Shown here: positions 48,011 through 58,578 of the stretch, in pieces
Numbering within the stretch: position 1 is the stretch's first letter
Layout: every line of letters starts with the position of its first letter
Assembly (NCBI RefSeq): GCF_921293095.1
Contig: NC_060250.1
Span: forward strand, 10,124,001-10,188,000
DNA: 64,000 bases
DNA from: Ischnura elegans
Taxonomy: Eukaryota; Arthropoda; Insecta; Odonata; Coenagrionidae
Reading direction: 5' to 3'
Notes under the pieces: generated by a model
What the model was told of the DNA's origin: nothing
The model's input: only the letters and a program-made list of their open reading frames with translations
The model's database searches: none
Program-made: the position numbers and the translations under genes

Positions 48011-48410
48011 TATATTGCTATGATATTCTCCTCCTCGTGAAAAGTGAGTGACAACTCATTCAGTTTCACGCGTTAAACTCATGATGATATGGCTGAGTGG
48101 GAAACATTTATTGCGGCATTACTTATCACTCCCTTCCACCCGCCGAATTCTTTAAATGAAATGTGTTTTTGGGTTTCAGGTAACCACCCGGTGCTAAGCA
48201 ATTAACGCTTGATTTTATTCGGATGGGAAATTACAATTTGCATGGGATGAATGAAATTCTCTGCGTTACCAAAAATCATGCTAAGTGACTCGATGTTGTA
48301 GCGTGGCCTAGAAACCGTCGAAACCTGTCAACTGGAGAAAATATTGCAAAATCATACCGTGTTCGAAAATTGTATTTTAACGCGATTCAAACTTATGTAT
48401 GCATGGCATG
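48011..48410. other. unassigned sequence
   Basis: Contains ATGGCTGAGTGGGAAACATTT at 48089, similar to 24548, and an isolated GTCGAAACC at about 48317. No gene. Confidence 0.35.
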
Positions 48411-48490
48411 AAAGTCCTTATTAAACCGGTGATATCCTCATATATTACATAAAAGTCCTTATTAAACCGGTGATATCCTTAGATATTACA
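48411..48490. repeat. 41-bp tandem duplication
   Basis: Two units (48411-48451 and 48452-48490) of AAAGTCCTTATTAAACCGGT followed by GATATCCT. They differ at about three positions, so the duplication is recent. Confidence 0.9.
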
Positions 48491-48547
48491 CTGAAGAATT
48501 AGGCTGCATGGTATGCAGATAAGCAATGGAATATATCACTCTCCACT

Positions 48548-48615
48548 TTTACAGCCGCATGATCTACTGAAATGGAATTTTTGTTCAAATGCCTTATTTT
48601 TACTTAAATCCTGTA
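48548..48615. repeat. direct repeat, copy 1 (partner 49467-49533)
   Basis: Both copies carry TTTTACAGCC and TGGAATTTTTGTTCAAAT followed by CCTTATTTT. They are about 920 bp apart in the same orientation. Confidence 0.75.
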
Positions 48616-49466
48616 AATGATCCCACGGTTAATGGTCGTCGTTTTGCGTTCGCTTATTCTGGACGGGAAGGTCATCTCCCATGTAGGCCTAAATGCTACC
48701 CTATTCAATCAGCCGTGACCTGTAATTCCACCCAGCTCTCTTGGGAAGCCTGTAGAGCTGCGTTTGAGCCCAGTTCAAGTGCAACGTCCTCTCTACATTC
48801 CCCAGTCCACCCTACTGCTTTGATGCAAACGACTCTTGCGTTCCTATTCCACATCCAGCGTGGAAGTCATATCTGTTCCCAGGTGGGTCGGCCGGTTCGA
48901 GGTTAACCGCACTGCGAAAGTATCCCTAATTTAGTTTAGCCAAGTAATGTGCATGGGTGAGTCTGCATTGGGTGCCATGGAAACCCGAGCACTCTGGAAT
49001 GACATTTCAACTCTCATGCTAATATGTCAATGACTATGTTTTAGTAATTGATACCACGCTCTTTCGTAAGCAGTCTATCGGGAAATATTTTGATATTGTG
49101 TCGTGTATTTGAGATGTGTGATAACGCAATTCAAAGTTTTTGGTTTTATCGAATAAATATTTCACATGATATCCTTAAGGCTGTTTTACACGGGGCATGT
49201 AATGGTACTTTTTACTCAAGCTGGCGTAAAATCGTGCGTATGCATGCAAGAAGTTAGATAAGGGCTATTCGGTCATATCGCATTCATGCATTAAAACGCA
49301 TCGAAAATTCACCGCTCTCCGCGATGCAATTTGAACTGCGCTCTTGCACCTGCGTCAAATTCTGCAAGTTCGTGTCCCGATTAAAACAGACCTCAGTAAT
49401 GAACAGGCAGAATTAAACTGTTTAATATGCATGTAAAATATGGAACATATTTACTAAATCTGTAAT
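48616..49466. other. unassigned; 105-codon frame at 48589-48906
   Basis: The plus-strand frame at 48589-48906 overlaps the repeat at its start and shows no known family. It has Cys/Ser-rich composition. I regard it as unproven. Confidence 0.3.
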
Positions 49467-49533
49467 TTTACAGCCAGTTAGTCTAATGAAGTGGAATTTT
49501 TGTTCAAATACCTTATTTTCGTTTAAAATTCTG
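49467..49533. repeat. direct repeat, copy 2
   Basis: Partner of 48548-48615, same orientation, roughly 80-85% alike by eye. Confidence 0.75.
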
Positions 49534-49716
49534 AAGCATCAGCATGTCTCAAACTCACCAGTAATCACCATTGTGAGGCACATGCGATTTATATTTACGT
49601 TGAAGATAAGGTAATCACGCGCCATACCAATTGCTCATACAAAACCAAACTTGTATGTTTGTTTTAATCACGATTTATATATAATGCGTCATGCATCACC
49701 ATTTAAGTAAATAAGA

Positions 49717-50245
49717 GTGTTCTACCGGTGAAAGTAAGTCACGAGTAAATTAGCTGATCCAGCCAATATTGGAATTAGCTTCTCAGTTCACTACAAGACC
49801 TACAATATATCTTATTCTCTTCCTTCATATCCCTCGTTTACCAAACATTTTTCCCTCCAAAACTGCTTTCAACATCCACTACCCGCTCTGTACTCGCTTA
49901 ATCCATACCTTCTGTCTCCTCCGCGTCTCACCTAAAAGCTTCCTATCCTCACCCACCATGTCTTGCACTTCTACGTTCCTCCTTCTCTCTGGCCGCTTCA
50001 CCTTCTCCATTCTTCTCCACACTCACATCTCGAATGCCTCCAGTCTTCTCTCGCTCTTCTTCCCAAGTGCCCATGCTTTCGCAACGCAAAGCGTTACACC
50101 ACCAATTAATTACAGACTCATCAATTTAAAGACTCATTATTTAAACTTTTACGTAACGAACTTAACATCACCTCTTTCCTGTTCCTCAGAGATAAGTTAT
50201 TTACTTTCTTATGCCCTTTCTGCTGTATCCGTTTTTCCGTAGTGA
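49717..50245 (-). mobile_element. LINE family K tail, antisense
   Basis: It starts with the family 3' end (TTCTACCGGTGAAAGTA), then on the minus strand the GRMLGKR-type end, the LLDEIR-type and MEKVK.-type blocks, and the EAF/FEM region near 50040. The plus strand is open for 157 codons (49769-50242), but that is the shadow of the C/T-rich antisense strand, not a gene. Confidence 0.75.
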
Positions 50246-50654
50246 CGTGGACCTTAGTGCGACTATAAATTTTCATGTGAACATTAACATCATATCGAAA
50301 ACACAAAGGAAAGGCCTCAATAAGAGACGAAACAGTTTCTCCCGCCCGGTTTTGTATCGATTATATAGTATATTTCCAGTCTAATTCCTACGGTATCACA
50401 TTGAAAAATTAGTGATACATAGAAATAGACATTTATTGGTACTGAACCGTATCCCTACTGCCAAATTTTTACCTCATGAAGGTAAAATTTTCATATTTTA
50501 GGAACAAGTAGATATTGGCATGTGCCTACTCTGAATGAAGATATTCAACCTTTGTAAATTCTCACATATTTTTAAAATATGAAGTGCGTCGCGTTTTGAC
50601 ACTAAATTACTCTTTATCCGGAAAATGTTAAGAGTATTGCCTAGGTCTTAATCA

Positions 50655-50880
50655 ATCAATACTGTGGTGGTACGCTTTGCTACTGGCATAAGGGTCCTGG
50701 GTTCAAATCTCGGGTGAAGGCGTCGGACAGCCCAATTCAAGAATCCTCGAAATATGAGGTTGCCCAGGGAAAGGATTGGACCCCCACCCCACCTGAAAGC
50801 ATGATATTCACTCGCTTGAGGGTTAGTTCGGGCTGAGCGCTACCTCATCTGTCCAAACAATATCTTCGGGTAGAATATGA
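50655..50880 (+). mobile_element. probable tRNA-derived SINE
   Basis: A B-box-like GGGTTCAAATC lies at 50699-50709, about 35 bases after a weak A-box-like GTGGTGGTACGC, followed by a body containing CGTCGGACAG and GAGGTTGCCCAG. The layout fits a SINE, but no second copy in this window confirms it. Confidence 0.35.
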
Positions 50881-51759
50881 TATTCATTGAGTGTATATAT
50901 GAGGATATTTTGCATGCAGAGTCAGAGTGTCACGTCAGTGATGCATCCTCGAAACTGATTTGTTTTCTATCAGCATTTATTGTTTCACGGTCTTAAATGG
51001 AATCACGCGATGCTCACGGTTATTCTTTGTGACAATACAGAACGGAGTGCAGGATAGTGCTCCTCATAACGTTTAAGATCGTCCCTTGTGCTTTGAGGAA
51101 GCTGCCTACGTGAAAACTACGGGCTCTGCCTTCGTATTACGTGCTGACTCTGCATGTTCATCGGCTCAGCCTTTGTGCCCGCAGCGAGAGATTATGGGAC
51201 TTGTACCGATGAAGCACTCCGGGTTGCTTCTTAGTTCAAAGTAGAATTTGATGTCCGCCCTTTTGGTGTCATGCTCCTTGTCAAATTTCATTATCTTGCC
51301 TTTGGCATAAGTGATGCTAGATTATCGGAAATGCCTTAAGAGTAGGATTTACCTTTTCTTCACAGGAAAGTTACGATAAATGTGTCAACGAATTCAAAAC
51401 CGCATTCGCTTACTAAAGATAAAACTTTCAATCATTCATTTTATGCACCAAAATTTGAAGAAGGTTTGCCAGGACTATAGATGGTCAATAGCAGTTGTTT
51501 AATAACCTGTACCTAAATTAAGTTTGGAGATGGGTAGCTAGAATTAAAGCGGGTTAAAAGTAGCACGGTTAAAATTACCATTCATTTCCGTCAAGTGAAA
51601 TATTGATTTTTTTGCAGAAACTTTTAGTCATATCCGTAAAGCAAAATGTCAAATATATTGTGGGAGCAGCTGCGATGATTTCAGTTTAAAAAGGTGCCAC
51701 TGGAGGGCGTGTAGGTATCATCAATAGTAATGAGCAAGCCAGACGAGACGCAAAGCCTC
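50881..51759. other. unassigned sequence
   Basis: Nothing recognised. Confidence 0.4.
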
Positions 51760-51854
51760 GCTTAGTGAGTGCAGTGTGTTGCGAGACGGTGACTAGTGCC
51801 TCGGTGAGACCTTCACTCCCCCGACCCACCGCTTTTGGCCGGATTTTCGGGAAA
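51760..51854 (+). promoter_or_regulatory. possible 5' UTR upstream of a start codon
   Basis: A stretch richer in GC and CpG than its surroundings, with an initiator-like GTGCAGTGTG at about 51770, directly precedes the ATG at 51855. No TATA box is evident. Confidence 0.2.
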
Positions 51855-51881
51855 ATGGACTTGCCTGAGGATTTGGCTGAG
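51855..51881 (+). CDS. possible short first coding exon (MDLPEDLAE)
   Basis: The ATG at 51855 has a good start context (GAAAATGGAC). After nine codons a donor-like GAG|GTACAG occurs. If the donor is used, this would be a first coding exon; if not, the frame stops after 22 codons. No downstream exon was recognised, so the call rests on start context, donor and the local GC rise only. Confidence 0.2.
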
Positions 51882-52455
51882 GTACAGTCTTCCTCTGTTG
51901 CACTTTTGAACGATTTTGTGTAGCTTTTTTAATTGGCTGACTTTATTTGTTGCGATCATTCAATGTAGTATGTTACTTGGTCCTTCGATTTATAACTCGT
52001 AACTCTAAGGCAAACTTAATTCTCTTTGTGAACAAATGTGAAAGTAAATAATCATAATTTGGCTAACAATTATAAATATAAGGGAACAAAAGCGGATTTG
52101 AAGAAAAATTTATAATTGGATTAATATGAGTAAGAGCGAGTTGACAAGAATGGCAGTTGAGAACCGTATTACTAGACACTGTATGAAACATTAGAAGATT
52201 TGTGACAGATTTGACTTTTCTAACACGAAAACTGTTTACGTCTTCCATGAGAAGATCTACTTATGATTATTAATTAATCCAACCGGCATGTCAAGTAAGA
52301 TAAATGGAATAAAGAGGTACACTTTAGCTTTTCAATCACTTTCAAACCCAATTAATTTATTAGATACCGAATTATTCATATATTCATGTTTATTATGGGT
52401 TTAAACATACTCGATTAGTGGAGCAGAAGGTGATTTTTAATGTTACTCACCACAC
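51882..52455. other. unassigned AT-rich sequence
   Basis: Nothing recognised. Confidence 0.4.
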
Positions 52456-52467
52456 CTATTGTCCATT

Positions 52468-52670
52468 GGCGGATCCAGGGGGGGGGGGGGCACGGGGGCA
52501 CGTGCCCCCCCCCCCCCAGACCCTCAAAAATATGCATGATATTTAATACGGTGCCATTATCATTGCATTCGTTTTGTATTACGAGGTATCCTTGTGCCCC
52601 ACCCAGAACAAAATCCTGGATACGGCCTTGCTTGTGCCCCTCCCAGAAAAAAATCCTGGATCCGCCCCTG
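52468..52670. mobile_element. small MITE-like element with 12-bp direct flanks
   Basis: It starts GGCGGATCCAGG and ends CCTGGATCCGCCCCTG, an inverted pair. CTATTGTCCATT stands immediately outside on both sides (52456-52467 and 52671-52682), a target-site-like duplication. Inside are a G12/C13 inverted segment (52479-52516) and a ~40-bp tandem duplication (52590-52629 and 52630-52669, both with AATCCTGGAT). Non-coding. A decayed relative is at 42384-42533. Confidence 0.75.
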
Positions 52671-52853
52671 CTATTGTCCATTCAATTACTTTGTCGACCT
52701 ATTATTTTGACTGGAAAGGGAAGACTTGGTGATTCTACATGTCCTCACCAAATATTTACTTTTCAAATTTTTGAAATTTAGTTGAGCATTTTGTGGTTGA
52801 GAAATAGGCTAATGTTGGTGGTGGTTCTCGGGTATTGCTGTGTAGACAACATT

Positions 52854-52899
52854 TTAACTCGACGTTTCACTCCTCCTACTGGGAGCGTTATCAAGAGAA
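52854..52899 (-). ncRNA. hammerhead-like motif D
   Basis: Minus strand: CTC, TTGATAA, C, stem II GCTCC/GGAGT, GAAAC, GTC, GAG. Stem I is only 3 bp here; the core box deviates at the first and sixth positions. Confidence 0.3.
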
Positions 52900-53083
52900 T
52901 GGAAGGAATTTATTTTCGTCCCGAGCTTATATATGTTTTTCGTTACCCATTGTTGACCCGGATTTGAATTTTAGGCGATAGCCGTTGGTCATTATATTGG
53001 GCAAGGAATCCTCTCCATATACGGCTGAGGTTATATCCATCCTCCCTATTAAAGTAATTAGGCCTTTTCGCTATCTCGATGGA

Positions 53084-53131
53084 TTCACTCCTAATAACGC
53101 TTCCAGTAGGAGGAGTGAAACGTTGAGTGAA
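53084..53131 (+). ncRNA. hammerhead-like motif E
   Basis: Plus strand: stem I TTCACTC pairs perfectly over 7 bp with GAGTGAA after the GTT. Between them lie CTAATAA, C, stem II around TTCCAGTAGGAGGA, and GAAAC. Stem I is the longest of the set; the core has G-to-A changes. Confidence 0.35.
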
Positions 53132-53175
53132 AATGTTTCCTACACAGCAATACCCGAGAACCACCACCAACATAG

Positions 53176-53950
53176 ATAAAAGAAGCTGTGAAAATCTTCA
53201 GACGAAATAGGCTAATCTTAATATCTTCTACAGTATAAATTTTAGTGAGTTTACAAAAGACGCCACTTGCGTCGCCGATAGATTGATTCGAATATCACGG
53301 GTAAATAAGCTATAGTAAATGTTTTAACCTTAATTTATATAGTAATTGACGAATGCTGTTAGAATTCGTATCCTCTTGATGCTATTATAAGCAATAAGAG
53401 TGCAAATGCTATATTGAAAGCATTGTGCTAGGGAAAGCAGGGAAGAGAGGATATCCTTTGTCTGCTGTTGGTATATTATGAACGCGAAGCAGAATCCGAC
53501 GAGTGTAAAAAACGAGTTCCTTGCATGTTTTTATCATCTTGAAGTTTGATTCGTTGTCGGTGGTTTGTAGGTCTGCATGACCTACTCTTCGGTTTCTGCC
53601 TCACCGTTTGTGGAAGTTCTTGTAATGCCCGAGTACCACCTACTCGTTCAGTCAGAAGCGGGAGTATATCCATTCCACATTGGTCCGATTGCATAACACA
53701 ATGAGATCGGTCAAGTGAGCTCCGTACAATGCAGCTCTTCAAATTCCATCGAGGGCGCATCGCATGGAGGTCTCTAGGCTGCTCGAGACCATTGAAATAT
53801 TCATTGCTCACGCTCCGGTAAACATTCCCCACTCATTCACAATCGACGAATCGGATTGCGGCAGGTATGGCTTGTTTATATCCTGAAGGACATGAGAAAC
53901 CGACTCAGATAAGAATGCGCGCCAGCAAACGTTTGGTGGGGAGTGTTTGC
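53176..53950. other. unassigned; 118-codon minus frame at 53476-53832
   Basis: The minus-strand frame has mixed composition and ends in a Ser-rich tail. There is no recognised domain, polyA signal or splice boundary that I trust. Confidence 0.3.
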
Positions 53951-54310
53951 ATCTACATGCTAAAATGCAACTGCGTCAACGATTTACCGAGTAAGCCACC
54001 TAGAGGGTGTGTGGCACGGGGTTATTAGATACACCAGCCATGCAGCCTCTTACTAGCCATATTCAGAAACGTAATCGTTTGCCAGACAAAGGCATGCGGT
54101 CATACCAGAAACTACGAGCTCTAAGGATACAAATGTGCTAACGCGCAAATAAAACTACCAGTTACTTAGTGAGAGAAAAGCGAAACGTTAGTGCTTTGAG
54201 TAATAGATCCAAGAATTATAACAACGAAAATAATTCCTGCAAACTGGTAGTAATTACAAGCATTTAAAGTTATTCACTACACATTCACAGTCTATTTTAC
54301 CTAGTCTTAG
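53951..54310 (-). repeat. dispersed repeat P, copy 1, with a LINE J-like end
   Basis: It starts with a LINE J-like terminus (CATCTACAT, then AGCCACCTAGAGGGTGTGTG) but continues into different sequence shared with 58900-59260, including GCAAATAAAACTAC and GAAACG...TCGTT. A non-coding element sharing a LINE 3' end is the usual SINE/LINE partnership pattern. Confidence 0.5.
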
Positions 54311-54712
54311 TCTAGTCATCTCGATGGGAGTGTGTGGTGTGAGATGTCAGAGCACCAATCGTTGTCGTCTACGAGAATAAACAAAGAAAAAAAATACTTA
54401 AAAGGCTGTTCTGACAATTAGATTACATGGCAACTCATGGCGGATATCGGTAGAAAAATTTGGCAGAGGAATTTGGTAATTTATTTGTCAAAAACAGGTA
54501 AAAGATCTAACTTTTTTTTCCTGAATGCTCCAAAAGAAAAATGGAAATACAAAGAAAAAGGGAAAAATTTGCGGAATAAAGAGTAAAGAAAATTGAATTA
54601 CGATTTTGTCGGTGGTTATACGAAATATTTCTGGCAGAGCCTTGTAGGAGCTAAAACTCGTCAAGTGTGTCGTGGAAAGTGAAAAAGTAAAAGAGAGGGG
54701 CTATTTAGTTCT
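54311..54712. other. unassigned AT-rich sequence
   Basis: Nothing recognised. Confidence 0.4.
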
Positions 54713-55160
54713 CGACCAGCATCACCTTGAATACATAGCGAGCACATGCGACATAGAGAAGAATGACTTAATTGGTGAACCTAATTAAATACAAATAGCA
54801 CGATTCGTCAAAAACTGGCGTACAGAAAGCGATGACGTTAAACGAATAAGCCTGGGGGCCGCTAAAAACTCAACGGCCACGCGCTAGGCTTCGATTGCCT
54901 AAGAAATTACGAATAAATATCTTTCAAAGCGGCACGAATAATATCAAATAAGGACCTAAACATAACACCAGGTCCGAGAAACCATATATTAAGAGAGACA
55001 TTTTCACGGACGGATAGGAATAGGTATTTGTTTTTACCCCGAAAAATAAAAGACTTTAATAGATGCTAGGAGGAACTTCGTGCGCGCTTGTCTTTTGTAT
55101 GTAGAAACGGCTGGTGTCCTAAGACCAATTGAGGTGGCATGCGGAGTAGTATGTAGATGT
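54713..55160 (+). mobile_element. LINE family J tail, sense, heavily decayed
   Basis: Broken remains of the RP.LEYA block (CACCTTGAATACATAGCG at 54722), the IARFVKNW region, the GLRNYE-type region and the 3' end (TGGTGTCCTAAGACC, then GTAGTATGTAGATGTA). Confidence 0.7.
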
Positions 55161-55337
55161 ATCTTTGCAACTCAGCAACCTTAAATGTAATATTTTCTCC
55201 TTACCCTTTCCACCTGGAGAATTTTTAGGGTCCCTTACCTTTTACTTTGAAGAAGCCACTCACTGTCGCAGGAAAATGTTCGAAAAATTCTTACTTATTT
55301 AATTGGAAAAAAACATTAATCCAAATTGAATTACATG

Positions 55338-55343
55338 TTTATT
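55338..55343 (-). promoter_or_regulatory. polyadenylation signal AATAAA
   Basis: On the minus strand AATAAA lies 17 bases after the stop codon at 55360, followed about 25 bases later by a T-rich element (TGTTTTTTTCC) of the kind found downstream of cleavage sites. Confidence 0.45.
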
Positions 55344-55359
55344 GAAATCATTACAATCA

Positions 55360-55596
55360 TCAGGTATATAATATCAATGCCTCTCTGCCTTCATTCCGTT
55401 GCCGCACTTCCATTCTTGGATTTATTCCAAAATATTGATTCACACGATTCATCTCTGCTTCTAGATTAGCCAGTGATTTCATATCGAAGGTATTCTCGTT
55501 GCTTCTTGTATTCGTCTTCACTTGAATATCTTCTCCTTCCTTGGCCTTGCAGTCATCTTTTTCCGTCGCATCATCTTGAGAGACTTTCTCTTCCAT
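55360..55596 (-). CDS. unrecognised acidic/hydrophilic protein end, minus strand
   Basis: A 78-codon frame from ATG at 55596 begins MEEKVSQDDATEKDDC and includes NLEAEMNRVNQYFGINPRME near the end. It is rich in Glu, Asp, Lys and Asn, has helix-forming residues 45-62 and no membrane segment. A polyA signal follows the stop at once. Upstream (55597-55750) another minus frame is strikingly protein-like: KDNPEHQRHSMTTGAFILAA then GASAIDNGKIGEL. It joins this frame only through a one-base shift near 55615 and has a TAA at 55716-55718. Either this is a real terminal exon with an ATG start, or a decaying gene or retrocopy with one frameshift and one stop. Family unknown. Confidence 0.4.
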   Translation of the reverse strand: MEEKVSQDDATEKDDCKAKEGEDIQVKTNTRSNENTFDMKSLANLEAEMNRVNQYFGINPRMEVRQRNEGREALILYT

Positions 55597-55750
55597 AACA
55601 CATTCGCTCTCTTCAAAAGTTCTCCTATTTTTCCGTTGTCAATAGCAGATGCGCCCGCTGCTAATATAAACGCCCCTGTCGTCATGCTATGTCGCTGGTG
55701 CTCAGGATTATCCTTTTACGTCGGATTGCAACCTTTAATTACTTTGAAAT
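55597..55750 (-). pseudogene. upstream part of the 55.4-kb coding remnant, frame broken
   Basis: The minus-strand frame reads FKVIKGCNPT, stop, then KDNPEHQRHSMTTGAFILAA and on to GKIGEL before the shift at about 55615. An ATG lies at 55683-55685. Its composition fits a coding origin and continuity with the following frame, but the TAA and the shift would prevent a single product unless they are assembly errors. Confidence 0.35.
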
Positions 55751-55752
55751 AA

Positions 55753-56814
55753 CAGAATAATAGTGATTCATTATATAGAAAGCACTGATATCGTGTAACC
55801 ATTTTGAATTAGATTTTTTGTAGCGTATTGGTTGGTATTCCGTTAGAAAATACTTCCTTATTCTGTACAAAAATTAATTTTTTTCCATATAACAAATGAA
55901 ATAGATATATGATGTTATTTTTCTCTGAATCTTTGTGTACAAGCTAAATATATTAACGGATAATTTACAAAGATTAAAGCGAATAGGATTTCAATTAATC
56001 GTACCGGAACAGGCTTATCTTTCGTCAAATTTATCTCTTGCGGAACCATTGGTAAGGCTTCAGAGTGGGCTTTAAACTATTCACTTCGATGTATATCGCC
56101 CCAGTTGGTGTATTTTGGAAAAATTCCTCTTTCTACTTCTCTAGTAATCGCTTTTATCTCTCCGATCACTGGAACGACCGGGAACAAGATTCAATTATGT
56201 AACTTAGTAACGGGACCCGTTCATTGTGGTGGAACTAGCTATGATTTTGTAACGGTTTGAGTTTTATTATATCTTCTTATTGGTGACTCTGCGCGTCTTA
56301 TATAAACTAATTTTTAATAATCTATCTAAAATTGTTTTACACTGTTATTACTCGCTCTTGTGTGCACCAGTTGATTGTGTTACCACCGAACATCTATGCC
56401 ATAAAATGCCTCGGGGCGCAAATGTTCAGCGCTGTACGCTCTGAGAACGCTTTCCACATAGTCCGAACCGAAATCTTTAAATACTTCATTACACACTATG
56501 TTTCTTTTGTTACACGATTATTTTACTTCAGCTATCGGCGCACAAGCTGTAAAAATCAAGCTGTAGTGATGTGCCAAATCGACATATTCAGTGAAACCGA
56601 TCACCCTTCGCCATTAAATTTTTTGTGTCAGTCACGAATGGTCGATCGATGATCACTTATTCATTGAAATAGGTCAATCGAGAACGATATCAGCAAAGAC
56701 CGGTGTCAGTTACTATCTATGCCGATCACGATCGATATTTTTCAAAATCGACAAATTTCGCTGAATCAACCGATTATTGATTCCCATAAATTGTATGATC
56801 ATCAGTCAACATTC
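55753..56814. other. unassigned AT-rich sequence
   Basis: Nothing recognised. A 106-codon plus frame at 56332-56652 has no support. Confidence 0.4.
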
Positions 56815-57240
56815 CTAATAATGGTTTGGCGCAGATCTCCATTCCTCTCTCCTATCCGCTAGCTTTTGCATAGCAACGTATTTCTTCTCTTTAATATCCT
56901 TCATAAACCGTCCTACGTAACCTATTCGAAGCCGTCCCTTGCCCTTCTTCCCTTCCACCTGTCCTACGATTGCCTTCGTCTGGCCACCATGCCTCATAAT
57001 GTGGCGAACTAATTTGTATCGTCATCTCCTTAGGGTTTTTAGAAGACGCCACTTTTCTCCAAATCATCTTAGCATTTCCTTATCACTTACTAGGTAGATT
57101 CATTTTATCTTCACCATTATTCAAAGTCGATGGCACCACATTTAGAATGCTTCCACTCTCGACTTCTATGCTGCTCTCAACGTCCAAGCCTCGCTTCCGT
57201 AGAGAAGCATGCTCCACATGTGTAGCATCTTATGAATAGT
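56815..57240 (-). mobile_element. LINE family L C-terminus, antisense
   Basis: The minus-strand frame 56815-56997 reads MRHGGQTKAIVGQVEGKKGK, then GRLRIGYVGRF and KKYVAMQKLADRREEWR, the typical last ~60 residues of a non-LTR reverse-transcriptase polyprotein. Further upstream to 57240 the ECGAI/W.FR and TW.L..LN regions are visible but frame-shifted. A related fragment is at 15560-15815. Confidence 0.75.
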
Positions 57241-58578
57241 GTCCTTACGTCAATGGTTAGATGATGAGATGTATCATAGTGAATTATATTACTATGAAAA
57301 TATCTCTCCTCCTGACCGATCACCGACTTCAATCGCAAATGGTGACCTGCATCGGCCGATAGCAACTTTCTGCTAACAATTTTTCACCGGACCCAACACA
57401 ATTTGTACATTTGAACTGACTATAGTGCGAAATGTGTTGAAACCGGTCGTGTGATGATGTATATGCGGGCAATTACTAGTAAGTTTTTACTAATTTATTT
57501 ACAATCCTGAATTACTATTACGAGATATTGAAAAAATGCTTAGATATGGATACATTTTCCATGCATTTTTTTTCCAAGGAAGATAGAATAGCCGAAATAT
57601 TCTGAATGTGTGATTAGGAAGTAGGGAAAGCCTATTCCACCTCGATCAAAAGTATTTAAGGAAAAAAAGGTACTCTAAAGTTGTAATTGGAAGACGCAGA
57701 AGCAGAATAACCTTCGGATCGAAAGAATTTGGCGTTTGCGATCCACGAGACAAAGATAAAACGATAATCGCTTTATGCGAAGAGAGCAATGGACGGGGGA
57801 GGGGAAGAATAAAAGTGAACTCGAATGTGGAGCAGCAGGGAGACTTCGGAGCGGAGAAAGACGCCTTTGAATACTTTTCGGGAGGGAAAGAAAGAAAGAG
57901 GGGCAAGTTTTCCCCGACGAATCTGAATGGCCGATTGATTGCTTTATTTGGTTTTTCGATCAACGGAAAATGAATCGGAAGTTATTGAAAAAGATCCAGA
58001 CTCGACCCGAACGGAATTGGAAGATTATTTCTTTTATCCACATCCTCCCGGAATTTTAATTGAGGGGATATCTTCACTTTTAAAACCCTTTTCGTGGACG
58101 GTGCGGAAGGGCGGTTGTCTTTTGTTCCCGAAAATAATGATTAAAAAAGATCTTGCCATTTGGTTCCCGAAAAAAAATTATAGAGCTAAAAGAAACTCGG
58201 CAGTTTAATTCGCAATTCGCTCCTTTGTGGAGGACAACGGGGTTCGTGGAAGTCATAGAGTTTGCTCCGCTCCTTTGATTTCGGGTATTATTGAGGAGAT
58301 GAAAGGAACGCTGAATTAATTCAATATATGACATCTTCATTCAATCAAATATCAGTTCTCTCCTCTATTTCCCATTATTACTTACTTAGATCCAGGGTAT
58401 CAATTCTTGATTAATACTTGATGGATTCCATGTCGTCTAACGTTTGCTTCTTGACATCAGGTTAATAATTATTGTATCAGATAATTAGTATTATTATTAC
58501 TTTTCCTCTTCTATTCTTGACCTTGTTTATTACCTTTTTATGATATTTATTGGAGTTTAGGTCAATATAAACCAAGTT
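57241..58578. other. unassigned sequence
   Basis: No gene recognised. A GTTGAAACCGGTCG string at 57432 is a weak relative of the hammerhead-like motif strings. Confidence 0.4.

Larger units (their letters stand above)
52809..53175. repeat. inverted repeat with ~88-bp arms and 190-bp spacer
   Basis: Arms 52809-52898 and 53090-53175 are complementary with scattered mismatches (outer ends CTAATGTTGGTGGTGG and CCACCACCAACATAG). Each contains a hammerhead-like motif at its inner end. The spacer is unique. Confidence 0.9.

Noticed and set aside
49769..50242. 157-codon plus-strand frame, rich in Leu and Ser
   Set aside because: It is the complement of a LINE K reverse-transcriptase tail; the same C/T-rich pattern recurs at 10245 and 13590.
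52415..52781. Frames across the 52.4-kb region (88 and 113 codons)
   Set aside because: They translate the MITE-like element with its G/C runs and tandem unit.
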